This document shows, one piece after another, positions 27,208 to 40,000 of a stretch of 64,000 nt of DNA. The notes beneath the pieces were generated by a model. That model did not search any database, was not told the DNA's origin, and worked only from the letters and a program-made list of their open reading frames with translations. A program made the translations under genes and the position numbers. Origin of the DNA: Camarhynchus parvulus (lineage: Eukaryota; Chordata; Aves; Passeriformes; Thraupidae); assembly GCF_901933205.1 (NCBI RefSeq), contig NC_044572.1, forward strand, positions 29,784,501-29,848,500. The letters are read 5' to 3'. The stretch's first letter is position 1. Each line of letters starts with the position of its first letter.

Positions 27208-28556
27208 GGCAGTTTACTGCACAGCTGTTCTGAAACATCTTGGCACAACTGATAAGGCAGAAATGTTTCCATTTTTCATGTGCTGAAGTTGGTGTGTTTT
27301 TGATAAAGACTAGTGGAGGAATTTTCACTCACTGAAATCTAGTGCTTGTTTAAATTCCCTGGTAAAAGTCAAAAGTTTTCTTTAATACTGAAGGCCTGGC
27401 TGGATCAGGGTCTGAGAGTCCTCTGCTGAATTATACCTGTATACCTTACTGCTACAGGTCATATAAAGGAGAAATCATAACTGCTCTGAGGAGATTCCAG
27501 CTGTCACTAGTAGCTGGCATAAACAATCTCATGAAGAAAGACTGGTTATCTCTTGCAGGGGTGGTTAAGACAGACAGATAAAGAAAGAAATAGTAAAGTC
27601 TCTTCAGAAGATCAGCAACATCCGATACATGTTCAAACAGTCTCTTATGCTTTATGACTCCGGACACATGGCTTAAAATTCTGAATTTTGGTTTTTTGTG
27701 TTTGTCTTTTTTGACTGTTTAGTGGAATTTTGTTCAGATTGCTGAATTTTGTTTTCAGTGAGAAGGGAAGAACTAGCTTTTATTCTCTTGCTGTGGTTGA
27801 CAGATGGTAATGCCCTTTAATTCCCTTGGTCTGTGGAGGGGGTGGAACCCTAAAAAAGGACTACACAATTTTTTCTGTAGTTTGTTGTTCTAGTGGTTCT
27901 CTCTGATGCTGATCTTTGGAAGTTGGCTGGAGGTCATAATATTGAGACTGAACTACCAATGAGCAAAGCATTATTGCAAATAAAATTTGGGAGTAGAGAG
28001 GTTGAACCTTCAAGATTTTCTTCAGCAGTCAAGGGAAAGAATCATGACTGGTCAGGGATCACTGTGACTCTATGGCCAATGTGGCTATTATATAATTAAC
28101 AGTAAGAAAAACGGCTGGAATTCAACCACGAAGGAAGATTTTCTTCTTTGAGAGCTGCATCCAGGCCATGTTCAGAGACAAAAGCTCCTGAATTAACTTA
28201 TTGTAGTCTTCACCCTATTCTACATTACTGAGCCTTTGATGTAAGAACAATCTAGGTCCCTCTGAAAACTTGACTCACTTTCTCCATATCTCCTCAGCAT
28301 CTGTTAGGCGTAGGTGAGAATGACAGTGAGAGAGTAGACTGCACCCTTGCAGAGCCCTGGGGGCTATGGTATTGACATGCTTTTATCAGCAACCTGAGCT
28401 CATAAAGAGTTCCTGAAAGTCTCTGCATTGTGGGAAGGAATTAAGTTCTGCAGCAAAGAGATGCGTGTTCTGTCTAAGTCTAAAAGAACAAGGAAGAAAA
28501 CCACATCTGAAATGCTTCACTGCATAGCATGTTTCCCCTCATGCCTTCAAATCAAC

Positions 28557-28605
28557 AGCTAACATGAAAATGTGAGCATACTGGAAACACATTTTCATGT
28601 CAGCT
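28557..28605. repeat. Short inverted repeat, 13-bp perfect core
   Basis: ACATGAAAATGTG (28562-28574) is the exact reverse complement of CACATTTTCATGT (28588-28600), with a 13-nt loop between them. After one mismatched pair (28561/28601) the outer AGCT/AGCT segments pair as well. It could form a small hairpin, and I have no evidence that it is transcribed. Confidence 0.8.
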
Positions 28606-31600
28606 CCAGAATTTAGCTTTATTTAGAGTTATTAAAGGTTTATTTGACCCTCAACCTTTTGCAGAATGAAATACTTATATTGGGAAAGTGCTACCTTTGT
28701 TAAGCCTTTTAACTGAAAATTGGCACATAATGAGTCAGGTCTTTATGTGTGAGTACTTTCTAGAGCTAAGTTTACTAGAGCTGCATCATGACAGCCTCCC
28801 AGGGGTTACTGAGGTGAGAAGAAGGGAGCTTCAGGGGCCTCTGATATTGCTATAAGTTTTGATATAAGTTGCTAATGGTCTCTCCCTGGCCAAACAAGGC
28901 AAGAAACAATTCTTAAACAGAAACATGGCTCCTGCTATTCTGGCCAAAATCAGAATGACTGGGTTGGAAATGTCACCAAGGGCTGCCTTTTCCTTAATTT
29001 ACTTCATTTATTACCACTGCATCTTCCTGAGTTCCCTGCAACATTGGTTCATTGTATCCCTCACAGCTCCCGTTATCATTGTGTTTGATACAGATGCACA
29101 ATGAAAGGGATCAAAGGAAAGATTTTGTGTTTGGACAGAGTTTATTGAGCAATTCACAGAGAAATATATTCCTTGAAATTTTGCTGGAGCGGTTATATAA
29201 TAAAGTAAGGTAAGTAAAATTCTATTTTAGGAGTGATTTTTGCTGCTTAGGGAGAGCTACTTAGGATCCTGAATTGGAAAAATGATAATTCCAAAGAGGA
29301 GGGGGAAGATGTGTCATGAAAATACAAGCCAGGAAAAATCACATGTTAAATGTATTTGTACACATATTGATCATGACAGAATTTGTCTTTTGCCTTATTA
29401 GGCTGTAACTACTTCTTTTGAACAATTTCCTCAATATGCTAGAATGGGCCATAGGCATTGCCAAAGTGTCGACTATTCTGCTTGTGACTGCCATTTTAAT
29501 GCAGCTCTTTGCCCACATAAATGTAAATTTGCATATAAGTGAATACACATAACTTGTAAATGTCAATGTTAGAAATGCATACAACTGCATGATATCAAGC
29601 TGGCAGTTTGAGTCACTCAAGAAAAAAATGCATTTCTTCATGGAAAACATCAACAAATGTATAGATGTTGAAAGTGGTACTTAAAATAAATGGCAGAGTT
29701 TATTCTTCAAAATCAGTTCAAAAAACCCCCTCAAAATGCTTTGACAAAATGCAGCTGCTCTTTGGAATTTGTAGCACTATATTGAAGTATTTGAATGTGA
29801 GTCTGGGTGGCATCACAAACATTTGTTTCCCATTGATTTAAAGCTTTAAATGCAAAATCCTTTGAAAAACACTTCTATACCGAGGGTCTAAAAGAATGGC
29901 TTGAAAGATCCAGGCGTCAAGCTAGAATCAAAACAAATTTGAGGAAGCAGATCATTGAAAATAGGAAAAAGAACATTACCATTTCAAGGCAGTTCAGCTA
30001 TAGTCATGTTTATCTGTGCCCTTGCAGAGCTGGTTTATACTGTAAATGCTAATCCTATGTAGGGCTTGGTCTCCCAGCAAGCTGGCCGTAGAATATGGAT
30101 GGACTGGGCAGTGCATTCCTGGCATTTCTGCAGTGTTCCCCATGCCCACTGCAGTGGAGCAATCGGCCTTTGCCCTGGTTCCATCCTCTCAACACACCAG
30201 AGGCTACCGCCCTGCTCATGATTCTCCGGTCAGTTTGTCACTCTCCAGAGCTCCAAGGAAAGCGCAGCACTGACTGCACATAACACCTGAAGTACAGCAC
30301 CATGTTTCTTTCCATTCTCCAGCACAACACCTTCCCTGGTTGTTTTCTTTCCTTCAAATAAAATTAGCTTCCAATTATTTCACAATTTGGCCATTTCTTG
30401 GGCCATGCCAAGATAAAGAAAACTTGCCAGCAAACTTTGTGATTCATCTCTCTTTTCATCATCAGCTTATGAACCTGCTTTTTGTTTGACTGGAAGCTGT
30501 CTGGATTAAGCAGATGTGGTTTAGCAGTGCCTTGTACTAACAGCTCAGAGCCAGTAACTGACTACATCTTCTACCTTTGTTTCATCTTACTAAAGAGCTG
30601 GCTATTATCGTGCCACTGGTCTCTTGGGAGCCACACTCCCTGTGTTCAGTTTCCAAGAGTGTGTGAAAGAAGATGCGGGGAAGCCAAAACAGCAAATAAG
30701 AGGCTAAAAAGCACCTGGCACTAACAGCTGAAGGTGCAGCTATTCTAAAGAGAAAAGCACAAAAGGCAGCAATGCCCGGTAGTGCTTACAAAATTACTTT
30801 TTCTACTGTTGCTGAATTAGCTAGTCATCTGGTCATCTGAGTAAAACCACTGCAGGCCACCAGTTTATATCTCACAGTCCTAAAATGGGAAAGAGTAACA
30901 TTACGTAACTGAGGAGTTCCTGTACCTTAGCTTCCCATTTCTAGGTTTGGTATTCAACTTGCAGTATTAAATTTATAAATAAAATAACTATAAAATCTCA
31001 TCTGAATAACAGCCTAGTACATGTTTTATAATGTTACCTAGTAGCTAGCAACTGCTATATCAAACCTTGACATTTCTTGATTGATTGAGAAAAGAATTCG
31101 GCATTGAGTGATAACTAATGCAAATCCACTTTTGGGCTTGGTAAAATGCAGCTATGATTAATAACAAGATTGGTAAAACCCCTGTGAACCAGAGCCAGTG
31201 CTGACTGTTCCCTGTTAGCCCTGCTGACACAGGAATGGCTCTGAACAGGAGGAACCTTCTGACCCAGCTCCTGTAGCCAAAGCCATTTTCCCACTGTTGA
31301 ATACCAAAATGTCACTATCTACAGGAAGCTGCCCCTTTGTACTGCGTGCCTTTGACTCGTTGGACTGCAGAATTGATGTCATTTGCTATTTGCTGAAGCT
31401 TTGCTCTGCTTCAGGGATAGCCATCAGAGAGAATTCTGCCCTCTGTAGAGCAGAGCTGTGTAGGCTGGCACTTGCTTTGGCATGCCCCTGAAAATGAGGA
31501 GCAGACTTGATTCTTGCTGTGCAAACATGTCAGTGACAGCATAAAATCTGAGTAAAATATTTATCTGCTAGGTTCAGTATATGCTTGTCAGCATGAATTA

Positions 31601-32649
31601 AAAAAAGAAAAAGAACTTGTAGAAACATATCTGAAATGAGGAGACATTTTGCCTGCTTCTCATTCACCTGGACTCTGTTGTCCTTTCATATCTGTCACTA
31701 GATTAAAAAATATCTCATCTCACATTTGTCATCAAACTTTGGGACAATTCCCATCCCTTCTCTTTTGTCATTGTGAGGAGATCATTAATAATTATACTCA
31801 CCAGAATGAATATATTTGAATGTTTTATTCCTTTGAATGGTGCAGCAGACACAGGAAGCACTCATGTTGGGTTGTTCAGCAGTCCAGATCTTAATGGCTG
31901 GTGAAACTTTGGCTTTGGGAAGTCAGACATGGTAGGTCCAAATAAATAGTTGGAAAGAAAGTACTCAAAACTTCAAGAATTTTATTAGGCAGGAGTGTCC
32001 ACACTCTGCTTAGTTTTCAGCTCATCTGGAGAGTGTTTCTGAATGGTTTACACATCCTCCAAACATAGATAGAAATTCACAGAGCTAGGGAACAAGAAAA
32101 CACTGGGAGACTCTAAACCAACTGTGCGTGTGCTGAGGCATCTATCTTCAGGACACAGCTGCCTCACAGGGCTTCAGAGTGCAGAAAGACAAAATAGAAA
32201 GAGGGAACAAGAGGGGACATTTGGATTAGCAGGTGTAGATTTTTGTTGGAGAGTTCATTTGGTCTACTTTTGGTGGCATTGTCCTCAATCTGTTTTCATC
32301 CATGTATTCCTCTATAGGTATTTTTTTTTCCTTTAGTTAAGATGGAAGATTATGGAAAGTATAATTCAGCATACTACTTTTCTTCCAAGTAATTTGTGTA
32401 TTTGAATGGTTTTGAGCCTTTATTAAAATGCTGACAAAAAGCAAAACTGCAGTACTTCCATTAAATTGTTACTATCATTATCCCCACTGTAACAGATCAA
32501 TCAGAGGATGCTAAAGCACAGTCATTTTATTCTAGTCACATCTTAACATTCTCTCAACTCATGTAACATTTCACAGACATAATTGCCTCTTGCTACCTAG
32601 CTGAAACACTCTCCCCTCTTGCTCTGCTGACGTCTGGCTGTATTCCTCA

Positions 32650-32741
32650 CGTTTTGCGCTCACCGTCACCGGGGCGGCTCCTGCGGCACCGGCTCCAGAG
32701 CTGCAGCCGCTGTCGGCACCGGGCGCTGCGGGGGCGTGACG
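32650..32741. promoter_or_regulatory. CpG micro-island
   Basis: There are fourteen CpG dinucleotides within 92 bp, in sharp contrast to the CpG-poor surroundings. CGGCACCGG occurs twice. Such density normally requires protection from methylation, for example at a promoter or first exon, or very recent origin. An open frame of 125 codons crosses it on the minus strand (32571-32948) and another of 154 codons overlaps (32647-33111), but neither has a domain I recognise. It could be the promoter of a noncoding transcript, an LTR remnant, or a GC-biased conversion hotspot. No TATA box or other core element decides the direction. Confidence 0.45.
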
Positions 32742-34847
32742 AGCACAGTGCAAAATGCTCCTCCAGACCCCTCCTGAGCATGCCACACACTGTGCAGTCT
32801 GCACTGGCACTGTGAGACCTTTGGGGTGATCCTGACTTGCTGTGAACAAGCACTGCTTTGGTATTGATCTCTCTGAGACTCTCCAGTGTAAGCCTCTGGT
32901 GCATGGACCTCTCAGTGCAGGCTCCCACCGTGGTCCAAACCGGGACACTCAGACATGACCAAAGCAAACATTGGTTCTGGGAAGGGTGCTTCTTGCCCTG
33001 GATCTGTTCAGAGGTCAAAGAGCAACACATATATTTTATTTCCCCGGAGCAGGCTGATGTTGCTAAGGGCTGCCCAACCTGCTGCTGCTTTTGATACTCA
33101 CTTTCCACCATTTAGATCCACCGAGTCATGGGGGTGGCAATCTGAGGAACGATACGCTGAGTTAGAGACTTCCAAAGTACTAAACAGCTTATGTTATATA
33201 GGCATCTGAACTTTCTTTACCATTCTTCAGCCTGAAAAGCCAGCTGGGCTACTCTGAGCATACAGGCTTTGGATAAAAATCTAAAAGCAGGATAAAGCCA
33301 ATCAAAGATTGAAAATTCTTAAAGTGTCTTTCTATTTACACTATAGTCACTATCCTTCATTGCCACAAATCAGTTTTATGGGTACTTCTACCATGTTCAT
33401 GCAGCCCTCTTTCCAACTTTAAAGAGGGAAGGCTGAATTAGGGGCAAAAAGAGCTGAAGTAGCCATAGTTAAGCAACTGTAGCTTCTTCAGGACTGTCTC
33501 TTTTCTTTGCTGCTGTCACACACAATTAATGTTTGTAAGTAAAATTAGGTCAGTATTTGTTACACTGTTTTGGAGTGAGGTGTCTGGTAACTGTGTATTA
33601 GAAATATGCATTTGAAGTCAAAAAACAAGTGAAGGTATTAGAGTTACAGCACAAGTCTGACAGGCCAAAGTACTTACAGAATGTAGCCCAAATTGTCTCA
33701 GCTTTTAAATATGTATAATTAGTTTGAGTACACCCTTGCCACAACATCGACTAGATTATCAGTGCTACTCACTAAATCAAACAACCTTTGTCAGTAATTT
33801 TAAAAATCATGTTATGTGTTAATTTGGCTCAAAAATTCATGTGACACCTTTAAAATCCAGTTTCCTTTTTCACAATTTGAAGAGACAATTATTGTCCATA
33901 GAGTGCTGGGAAAGCAAAGTCATTAACATTGTAATTTCTTGACAGCCTCATACCTATAGAAAAAGGAGAGGAAAAAATGTCAGCTCTGCTCAGTCTGCTC
34001 AGTTCCTGTCCTATTGGCTTATAAGATCCAGATCAACAATTAACAGTCCAATCCAAACCAACAATAAGCAGTGATAAAGGTTACATTTTTTCCTTTCAAA
34101 ATGAAAGAAATCATAACTTGGAGTTTTAATGGAATTGAGAAGAGAGAGTTATTTTTAAAATCACTCAGGTTTGCATTTTTCAGTATATCATGTAGCAGAT
34201 AAATGCAACCTTTTCCCTTGGAATTCACTCAGGGACCCAAACTCTTATTTTGCTTGTGGTTTTTTGTTGTTGTTTTTTTTTTTTTTCTATAGAAAAATCA
34301 GACACACAAAAGTATACAATGGTATAAAATGAAGTTATGGAAATTCACAGCAAGTGCCTTTCCTGAAATAACACTCTGGGGCTTTGTTTGTATTGGAAAC
34401 TCTGAAAAATTGAAATACAAAGTCTTCACAGCTTCTTTATCTGTCAATTTCCCTTTTCCAACCAATAAACATAAAAGGAAAAAAAAAAACCAGAGAGAAA
34501 ATTATGTCATAGAATCAGGAAAAAGGAGACTAAAACCTGTTTTCCGCTCTGCTTTGAGCCAGTTTAGCTCAATTTACCTGCTTGGAATTCTGTATACTTT
34601 AGAGAAGGTAAAAAGCATGACCTCCTTGCTCTGAATAGGCTGTGCAATGACCATTTTACACTTTAGTCTCCTTCTCTTTACATATTCAATCTGGTATTTC
34701 CTTTCTATCCATTATGATGTCGTACATTAGGGAGCAATGAGCAAGACACAGACCTCACAGCCTGGCTCTCTGTTTTGATTTGAGTTAATTCACCAAGGCT
34801 TTGTTTTCTCTCTGTGGCTTTTCCTGCCTCCTTGGCTGGCTCTGCAC

Positions 34848-34909
34848 CGCGTTCGGAACACGGACCACGCTTCATTTAGCAGCGACCTTGATCTGCACTT
34901 GTCAGAGCG
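34848..34909. other. Small CpG cluster
   Basis: Seven CpG dinucleotides lie in 62 bp of otherwise CpG-poor sequence. It is weaker than the cluster 2 kb upstream and could be a fragment of conserved regulatory DNA. Confidence 0.35.
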
Positions 34910-36988
34910 GGCACACTCTGCCTGGTGTCTGATGGGTCCCTCTTTTGTTGCTTTCACTGTTGTCTAAATATTGTGACAGAGGAAATCTTCCTGCAATTGT
35001 GGATGCCTACAGCCAAGCTTAAAGTTTTGAGCAGGTAGGAACATGGCAGCACGCTTTTGGCTTAGCCTGGCTGCATGGCCAAACATCTTGAGGCCACTAG
35101 CTGGCCTTCGGAGAGGCTGCAGAGAGCTCGTGAGTAGCCAGGGGGGAACTGGTTTTATACAGCACTGCCAGTTCTTGTAGGCTAGTCCAGAGTCACTGAA
35201 GCATACCTGTAATCTGGGACAGGTACCGGGAAAATATAACATGACAGTGGCTATGAGAAGAATAAAGAATAGATAGGAGGAAGGAAGTGGGGTCAATTCA
35301 CATCCTTCAGGATCAGACAGACTGCTTTACTGGCTGATTTCTCAATAAAAATGGCTGGATAGCTATTTCTTACCAAAGATGGATACTAGTTTTAATACGA
35401 ATCCTAAAGTTAGGCTGAAGATATCAGGCAGCATTTCCTTATAACTGTGTCTCCTGCAGGGGCCAGGGCTATAGCACAACAGGGAGGGGACAGGTTTTTC
35501 TGCAGTTAAATGCATACAACGCTGTTGAGATGGTTGGCAATGTTTCACCTTCCTCGTGGTGATGAGCTTATTGTTTTAAGATGGAACCAGGGGTTGGAAT
35601 CTCAGTTCTCCACGCAGAGGATCTGTGGCAAGGTTTCCCAAAGGCTGGTGTTTCACAAACTGATCATTTAGACTTCCTGTTATTTACAGTAGCCACCAAC
35701 TCAATAAGACATTGGCACAGCTGTTCTAAAGATCACATTGCAGCCTGAAGTTGCACAGACAACTTCTGTTTCCAATAAATGACATACAGGCTGCTATGCC
35801 ATAAGCCTGGCAATTAACAGACCATCCCAAGGAAAGCTCTGTCACTGAAGGAGGATACAACAATCTTCACAGATTAGCCTGCTGGCCTGGCTTCCAGGCT
35901 AAAGAGGGTGACACCACCCTCCATTGTGTTGGATGTCTCCCATTCCTCTGGTATTCAATTTCAACTTTATTCCTACTTCCAGAACTGATAGGTGAAATTC
36001 CACTCCTTACATCAAATCAAAAAAATTTCTGGAAGCTCTCAATCCCAGCTGAGTCTCATGGTAGTTTCGCAGCCTCCAGAATCTGGCTGCCTGTTTTATA
36101 ACATCCACATAGATGTTATAAAAGAAAAGAGGCCACTTGACCTCTAAAATTTGTGGGTAGAAAAAATATTGGGGAAGAGGAGAAGAGAAGGAAATCATGG
36201 CTTTCTTTCATGCAGCAGACTTCTGAATTGCTTACAAAAAACCGATTGCAGAACCAACATTTCATTTGCATTTGTTACATTTCTGTTTTATAAGCAGCAC
36301 TTGCTCGAGGCTGTTATGGTGTAGAACCTAATAGCTATCATGTATATTTAAAAGAGGAAGAAATCCTGAATAAGAAAACAGGGGATGATGAGGTCATTTA
36401 CCAAGGTCAATCAGAAGAACCCCTGTTACTATCTGAGGAGCAAAGCCTTGTCTACAGTTTGAAGGTCTGATGATTCCTCCTGGAAGGGGGTGGGTGAGTG
36501 GCTGAAATTTCCAGAATTAGTTGCATATTTTGCTATCTGCTCTGCAATTACTGTTTTTTCTGAAGAACTGGCCTCCCTACTGGGGTTTTGTACACTTTGT
36601 TAAGGTTCGATGGCTTCATTTCTCTTAAGAATGAAAAAAAAAATAGTAAAGAGAAAAAGAGAAATACCTGTGCATTTACATTATATTTAGCAGCCAGCAA
36701 GAAATATAAAGACCTATTTACATATATGTAACAATCAAAGGGTCAAAATCCACATATTGTCCTACCTTTTAATTACTTGATTTTATTATGAGTAATCATG
36801 CAAAATACCATATGCTTCTCTTACTTTTCCGCCCCTTGAAACAGTTCAAAAAAGGCTCTTGTTGTGTAGCCATACTCACTGCTAGGAAATCTTTTTCCTA
36901 AAAAACATTTTCTTGAGAGTCCATAGATTAAGAGGACGTAAATGGGGAGGAAATAGTAGAATAAAGCAAGAGCTGTTTGTTGCAAAGT

Positions 36989-37035
36989 TTTTAAAGCCAT
37001 TATTCCTGAATCTTTTAAAAGCCATTATTCCTGAA
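36989..37035. repeat. Near-perfect 22/23-bp tandem duplication
   Basis: The segment TTTTAAAGCCATTATTCC plus TGAA (36989-37010) recurs after two bases with one extra A (37013-37035). The rest is identical, which points to a recent local duplication. Confidence 0.95.
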
Positions 37036-40000
37036 CTCTAGAATTTCTTGCTCTTACAGCTAGTTCAAAAAGTGTGAAAAAGATCATACAGTCAAAAAAA
37101 AGAGCTACAGTGGTATATGTTCCAAGCCATAAAACACCATCTAGTCTTTGTAGTATTACAAATAGAATAAACGGGTGAAAACGTCTACATAAAATCTAAA
37201 AGCATTGATGTGACCCAGAAAGATGGCCTGGTGTTATCAGAAGAGGTTTAAATACCCTGCCTATATCTTTTGATGGCGAAAAAGGACTGAATAAAAACCA
37301 AATAGAAATTGAACTGACATGAACCAGGTTTTTTACATTACATGTCAGCTGCACTCAGAGGAAGCTGAGACCTTTGTTCTACAGCAAGATGAAGAGAGTG
37401 CAGAGGGCTGTCTAACAGTTCTTGTTAAAACCTGTAATTATTTTTCCTAGTTTATACTTCAGACTGGAAGCCATTCAACAGGTGCAGAATCTTGGGCATG
37501 TTCAAGAAAACAATTGAGGAAGTACCATGAGATTTTCAGCTTGAATATGCAACTTTTGGTGTATTAATTTTGATTCTAAAATAATATTTTTTTTAGATTT
37601 ATTAGACATAAGGTTTAGGGAGAAACCTTTTGAATTCCTATCCCATAGTTAGCTCTTGCTTATGCTTAAATTGCACTGGATATGATGGCAAAATCAAAGT
37701 GCTTGGTTAGCCAGAATACTGTGTTGGCATGGTAGTGACTGAAAGACAGAAAATACACAATTAATCACTGGTTGAGATAATTAGGCATGTTTTAGGTATG
37801 TCATTTATTTGTATGTAAAATAACTAATCTGAAAATGTATATCAAGAGCAGGATTTGGAGTTGAAGCCTCACTCAGAGATATTCAAAAGCATAAAAATGT
37901 GGCAACTTCACAGCTAGCTATTGAAGGCAATGGGAACTTGAAGGGATAGGAGCAAATCTTGCAGAATGTGCCATAGACAGCAGACTGCCAGAAAGGGAGA
38001 GCACAGGTAGCATGGAAAGAATGTTTTGGTTTTCATCTGAGAGAGACTCTAACTAGAATGAGAGGCATACAAACTGGCCTATCAACAAGATTTTCCAAGA
38101 TTTTTAGAAAAATAGCGAGAGGATGTCTATGTTGCGGCAGAGATGGAGGGAGACCTTCCCAGCATTGGTATTGCCAGTCACAACATTCACCTCAGTGCTG
38201 ACAGCAGCAGATCAGGGAGGTGAATATAAGGCAATTGCTCCAATCAGTGCTCTCTCCCCAGTCTGTATGAATTACTATTAATAAAACATGAAATGCCTTC
38301 AAGAATAGTATAGCCAAGAGCCTAGTGTCAAGTTGAAGCTTGCTCATTCTCATAAAAGGAGCTGATTTAGAAGAAATGGCATTTTCTAGCAGGAGCACTT
38401 TATAGAAAACCTCTCGGCCAGCTTTGTTTTAAACACAACACAGTCTGTGAAAATGGAAGAAGAAATGATCTTATCAGAAGAATCAAAATGTCTCTTTCTA
38501 AGAACAATCTTAATGGGTGCAATTCAACCAATATCAGCACATTTCAGGTTAGATCATCAGAACTGAAGTTTCATTCTATAAAAAACTAACAATAGACAGA
38601 AAAACCCCTTTGCTTTCCATCGGCTTTCATATTGATGTTTTTCTTTCAGCATATCTCTTCATCTTTGTCCCTTGGTTTTTCTGTTCCTTTTTTTACTCTT
38701 TTCTGTCTGCAGTTTCTCTCTACAGAATGATCTTTTTTTAATGAGAACTTTGTTACTCCATTTATGCAGTGCTTAACTCAGTAGCCCAGATTTCATCACT
38801 AGCAACAAACAAGAAATATATATGTATGTCTTGGCAATGCTCTGTCTGACCAGACACTATAAGGATAGAACTTGGTTGTATACATTTGCTGCTTCTTGGC
38901 CTTAACTCATAGTTCACCATTAGTTCTATTCTCTGCCAAAGGTCTACCTCCTCTTCTATCTTCTAAGACTTCTTAGTTATCATCACAGTAAATACTGATG
39001 ACTTTGTGATTAAAATCTGACAAAGACTTGTGAAGACATGTTGATTTTATCTATGTCAGGAAAAGCAACAGGGAACATCAAGTTATGAGAAACAAGGACC
39101 CATTATGGACTGAATCCACACAGCTGGCCTGAGCTGGATCATTCTCAGAGATCAAAAGTAAATAAAGAATCTGCCTGTTGGCATAAGAACAGGCCCAGAT
39201 GTTTGAATCAAGAGAGAAGGGGCACCATGGGTTGAAGCAGTCTTGGTAGAGATGGTTTATAGTAGCTGTTCAGAAAAAAAGATAAAATTTCAACTTCTGC
39301 TTAGTGTAAATCAGACAAAAATGCTGTCGGAAAAGATCTGGAATCCTACAACTTGCTTTGATTCTTGTTTTCTTTTGTCATGTGAATATTTCTTAGCTGT
39401 CAAGTATAATTTAATTTCCACCTAGGAGGCAGATTCTATTTTATCAAAACCAGCTAACCTTTTCTGTAATTTTTGTACAACGCAAAAACTCATACAAGAT
39501 GGCAGCTGAACCAATTTTGCAGAGTTAGAGAAGCTATACAAAAGTAAATCATCACGTTTGGTTTTTATTATACAATCCTCCGTCATGAATTTCAGCCCCA
39601 GAAGTGCCAAATCCTAACTTCATCTATAACCATATTAAATACATGAAATCAATAACAATAGCCTAACTTTAAAGCCCTGCTCATTTTGTCAGAAAACCAG
39701 TTTCCAGACTTAAGATTTACCTAGTTACCTTATTTCAATGCCTTATTTCAGTGCCTTCCTATGCCATTAGATTGGTGTCTCAGGTTGCTCTTCAAAGAGG
39801 AAACATAATGTAGGAATGATTCTGTATCTTCCACTGTCTATGAAGACATTAAAAGATCATGAAGAAAGTATAAGACACTTCTTCACAGGCAATTACAAAA
39901 TATGTGTTTAGCAAGTTGGGACTTGCATGCTGTGTGTAGTAAAACTTGGTAATGTGCTAAAAATGTGTGGGACTGTGCCACTTTTGTCAGCCTCTGTATA

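Larger units (their letters stand above)
21001..32640. other. Unique AT-rich DNA, no gene seen
   Basis: No gene is supported. Open frames are below about 110 codons and lack recognisable motifs. A GC-richer patch at about 24480-24820 has four overlapping frames on the two strands and looks like compositional chance. A (GTT)n and a small hairpin are listed separately. Confidence 0.55.

Noticed and set aside
32571..33111. 125- and 154-codon minus-strand frames near the CpG cluster
   Set aside because: Not accepted as coding: no recognisable domain, and high GC lowers stop-codon frequency. The CpG cluster itself is kept as a finding.
34504..34516. Possible reverse-oriented CR1 tail (TCATAGAATCA)
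   Set aside because: The eleven bases match a CR1 3' end in reverse, but the sequence that follows does not continue as CR1.
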